Origin: Multifurca ochricompacta
Taxonomy: Eukaryota; Basidiomycota; Agaricomycetes; Russulales; Russulaceae
DNA length: 20,462 nt
Direction of reading: 5' to 3'
NCBI GenBank assembly: GCA_022496185.1
Contig: WTXG01000471.1
Coordinates: 1 to 20,462, forward strand
The translations under genes were made by a program, and so were the position numbers. Below are positions 18,904 to 20,462 of this stretch, piece after piece. The notes below the pieces were generated by a model, which saw only the letters and a list, made by a program, of their open reading frames with translations, had not been told where the DNA came from and did no database searches. Positions within the stretch are counted from its first letter, which is position 1. Each line of letters starts with the position of its first letter.

Positions 18904-19479
18904 TGTTACAACTCACTGTCGACTGCCTGGACAGTGGGTTGTATGCGAAGGGGAAGGGATTTGGAAGTGGGCAAAGGATGAGAGTGAGGGTGAAAGTGCA
19001 AGAGAGACGAAGCGAACAGCTCAAGGACAGGGGATGAGAAGCCTTCCACAAGGTGGGGCTAATCTCCTAGGTAATCAGGAACCGGATCACAAGTGGACAG
19101 TCTGGAGCTGTCCATTCTATTCCCAAAGGGTTTATATACGTAATTACAACCGGGACTTTGGTCTGTGCACCACTTTAGGGGAGGTTAACTTCACTTTAAC
19201 TCCCTACTGATCCACCAATGAGAATAGCCCCACTTTTGGGCTTAGAAATCCGCAGTCCGCAGTCCGCAGTTTGTGGACTGCTGTTTAGGCATTGTGGGGT
19301 TCTGTTAGTACTCTTCCCACAGGTCTCCAATTTGGCAGGAGTCCGGCCCTGGTCCGGACCGGCCCTTCTCTGGTCTTAATCTAGGGTTATCTTTGTTTCT
19401 GAGGGTTTTACAAGGTCTCTGGGAGCATCTGAGGATTTCTGGGGGGTCAGGAGGTTTTCTAGGGTGTCAGTTCATGACA
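18904..19479 (-). repeat. 3' LTR of Ty3/gypsy element 2
   Basis: On the minus strand it begins TGTCATGAACTGACA directly after a polypurine tract and ends GTTGTAACA, so it has TGT...ACA ends over 576 bp. It contains a TATA-like GTATATAAA (plus-strand 19132-19140) and a GCAGTCC tandem triplet near 19251-19271. The outer end abuts the RNase H codons of element 1. The left flank CTATG is the candidate target-site duplication; its partner is outside the window. Confidence 0.7.
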
Positions 19480-19493
19480 CTATCCCCTCTTTA
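19480..19493 (-). other. Polypurine tract of element 2
   Basis: The minus strand reads taaagaggggatag immediately upstream of the LTR start TGTCATGAA. This is the expected position and composition for the plus-strand DNA primer of an LTR retrotransposon. Confidence 0.7.
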
Positions 19494-19520
19494 GGGCCTT
19501 GCTGTGCCACAGCAAGTTTG

Positions 19521-20462
19521 TCAGAGGTGTGGGGGTCTAGGCAGGGTAGGGTGTCGATGATGGAAGTCCCTGAGCAGGGTCATGGCATTCTTCATTTCAG
19601 TGAAGGGGACCCACGAGTTTTCTGAGGCAGGGTAGCCCTTCCATTTGACAAGGTAACGGATGCCCTTTCTGTTAGGGGTGTGGGCAGACTGTAAGATGGT
19701 CTCTATCTCATAATGGTCTTCTTCCCCATTCACGAGTTCTGGTGGTGGTCGAGTGAAGTTGGGTCCATGGACTGGGGTTTCTTTGTAATGGGACAGGAGA
19801 GAGTTGTGAAAGACTGGGTGGATGCGCCATGACTTAGGGAGTTCAAGCTTGCAGTTGACAGGGCCAGAATGTATGACTTTAAAAGGACCATGACGTCGGG
19901 GGCTGAGTTTGGCTTTGGGGTGAGTGGTGCGTATATTTGTCCCTTCCAACCAAACCAGCTCCCCTGTTTTGAAAGCATGGAGGGGTCCATCTGGTCTCGA
20001 CTGTTTCATGAGTTCTGCAGCCACCTGGAGGGCAGCAGCTACTTCACTACGGATAGTTTCTAGGGTGCGGAGTCTTTCTTCAACTGACAGGATAGGGGTG
20101 GCAAAATGGAGTGGGGGAATAAACTCTGGTTGGAAGCCATACCAGATTTCAAAGGGGGATCTTTTAGTAGCACTGTGAGTTCTAGCATTGTGGGCGAATT
20201 CCATAAAGGGGATCAGTTCTGCCCAGTCATCTTGTTGGAAGTTGCAAAAGACACGGAGGTATTGTTCTAGTTCTTGGTTGACTTGTTCAGTCTCTCCATC
20301 AGTCTGGGGGTGATAGGCAGTGCTCAAGGATGATTGTACTCCTAGCTTGCTCCACATTTCCTTCATGACTTTGGATGCAAACTGGGGGCCTCGATCAGAG
20401 ATGACTTGGTCTGGGAGGCCAGTGCGTCTCCATACATGTTCAAGGAATAGTTTGGAGGTTTC
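19521..20462 (-). CDS. pol: Integrase with C-terminal chromodomain, element 2 (partial, open to window edge)
   Basis: 314 codons are visible with the frame open at the right edge. The catalytic core shows VISDRGPQFAS (second D of the D,D,E triad), then STAYHPQTDGETEQVNQELEQYLR (E of the triad is in DGETE) and the FAHNARTHSATKRSPFEIWYG block. Downstream come the GPF-like module (KLSPRRHGPFKVI...YKLELP-like, here CKLELP) with WRIHPVFHNSLLSHY, and a chromodomain near the C-terminus (YEIETIL...YLVKWKGYPASENSWVPFTEMKNA). Chromodomains in such chromoviruses direct integration to marked chromatin. The stop is at 19521, 27 bp before the polypurine tract on the minus strand. Confidence 0.9.
   Translation of the reverse strand, partial: ETSKLFLEHVWRRTGLPDQVISDRGPQFASKVMKEMWSKLGVQSSLSTAYHPQTDGETEQVNQELEQYLRVFCNFQQDDWAELIPFMEFAHNARTHSATKRSPFEIWYGFQPEFIPPLHFATPILSVEERLRTLETIRSEVAAALQVAAELMKQSRPDGPLHAFKTGELVWLEGTNIRTTHPKAKLSPRRHGPFKVIHSGPVNCKLELPKSWRIHPVFHNSLLSHYKETPVHGPNFTRPPPELVNGEEDHYEIETILQSAHTPNRKGIRYLVKWKGYPASENSWVPFTEMKNAMTLLRDFHHRHPTLPRPPHL

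Larger units (their letters stand above)
18904..20462 (-). mobile_element. Chromodomain Ty3/gypsy retrotransposon, element 2 (3' end only)
   Basis: Visible from right to left on the minus strand: integrase, chromodomain, polypurine tract, LTR. Gag, protease and RT lie beyond the right edge. It is inserted antisense into element 1 and is therefore the younger of the two. No disabling mutation is seen in the visible coding part. Confidence 0.85.

Noticed and set aside
1..20462. CRISPR arrays, rRNA, bacterial operons or riboswitches
   Set aside because: No direct-repeat/spacer periodicity or rRNA-like sequence; introns and gene families indicate eukaryotic DNA.

Overview
The window looks like nuclear DNA of a mushroom-forming basidiomycete (Agaricomycetes). 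The evidence is short 50-90 nt GT-AG introns, two paralogous DUF6535 membrane-protein genes, a probable caspase-like (peptidase C14) gene end, a BUB3 fragment, a Tad-like LINE tail, hAT-type non-autonomous DNA transposons and chromodomain Ty3/gypsy elements. It is an accessory, repeat-rich region: few intact host genes, many nested insertions and one tandem segmental duplication. The assignment rests on protein-family character and intron style; no species is identified.

Layout. (1) 590-1745 (+): the 3' part of a multi-exon gene whose conceptual protein resembles the C-terminal part of agaricomycete caspase-domain proteins. One splice junction does not resolve. (2) 2288-4015: a 5'-truncated LINE on the minus strand, flanked by a perfect 15-bp target-site duplication (TSD). 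It is split by a 970-bp hAT-like element with its own perfect 8-bp TSD, and removing that element restores the LINE reading frame. (3) 4016-5525: non-coding, homopolymer-rich. (4) 5836-8057 and 11967-14188: two copies of a 2.2-kb segment, each with a three-exon, 301-codon DUF6535 gene on the plus strand. (5) 8274-9137: a second, diverged hAT-like element of the same family, without a TSD. (6) 10013-11966: sequence interrupting the second copy. Its right end is a BUB3 pseudogene on the minus strand (11107-11966) that stops exactly where the duplicated segment resumes. (7) 14992-18903 (+): a Ty3/gypsy element (LTR candidate, gag, protease, RT, part of RNase H) with a probable -1 gag-pol frameshift, no ATG at its apparent start and a premature stop. 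(8) 18904-20462 (-): the 3' end of a second chromodomain Ty3/gypsy element inserted antisense into the RNase H of the first and running off the right edge.

The most interesting signal is the DUF6535 pair. Exon lengths are identical (64, 98 and 744 nt) and the flanking non-coding DNA is about 94-96% identical by hand alignment. The last ~410 coding bases, however, differ at about 13% of sites, mostly changing amino acids, and similarity rises again right after the stop codon. That fits diversifying selection on the C-terminal membrane half. All identities and counts are by eye and approximate.
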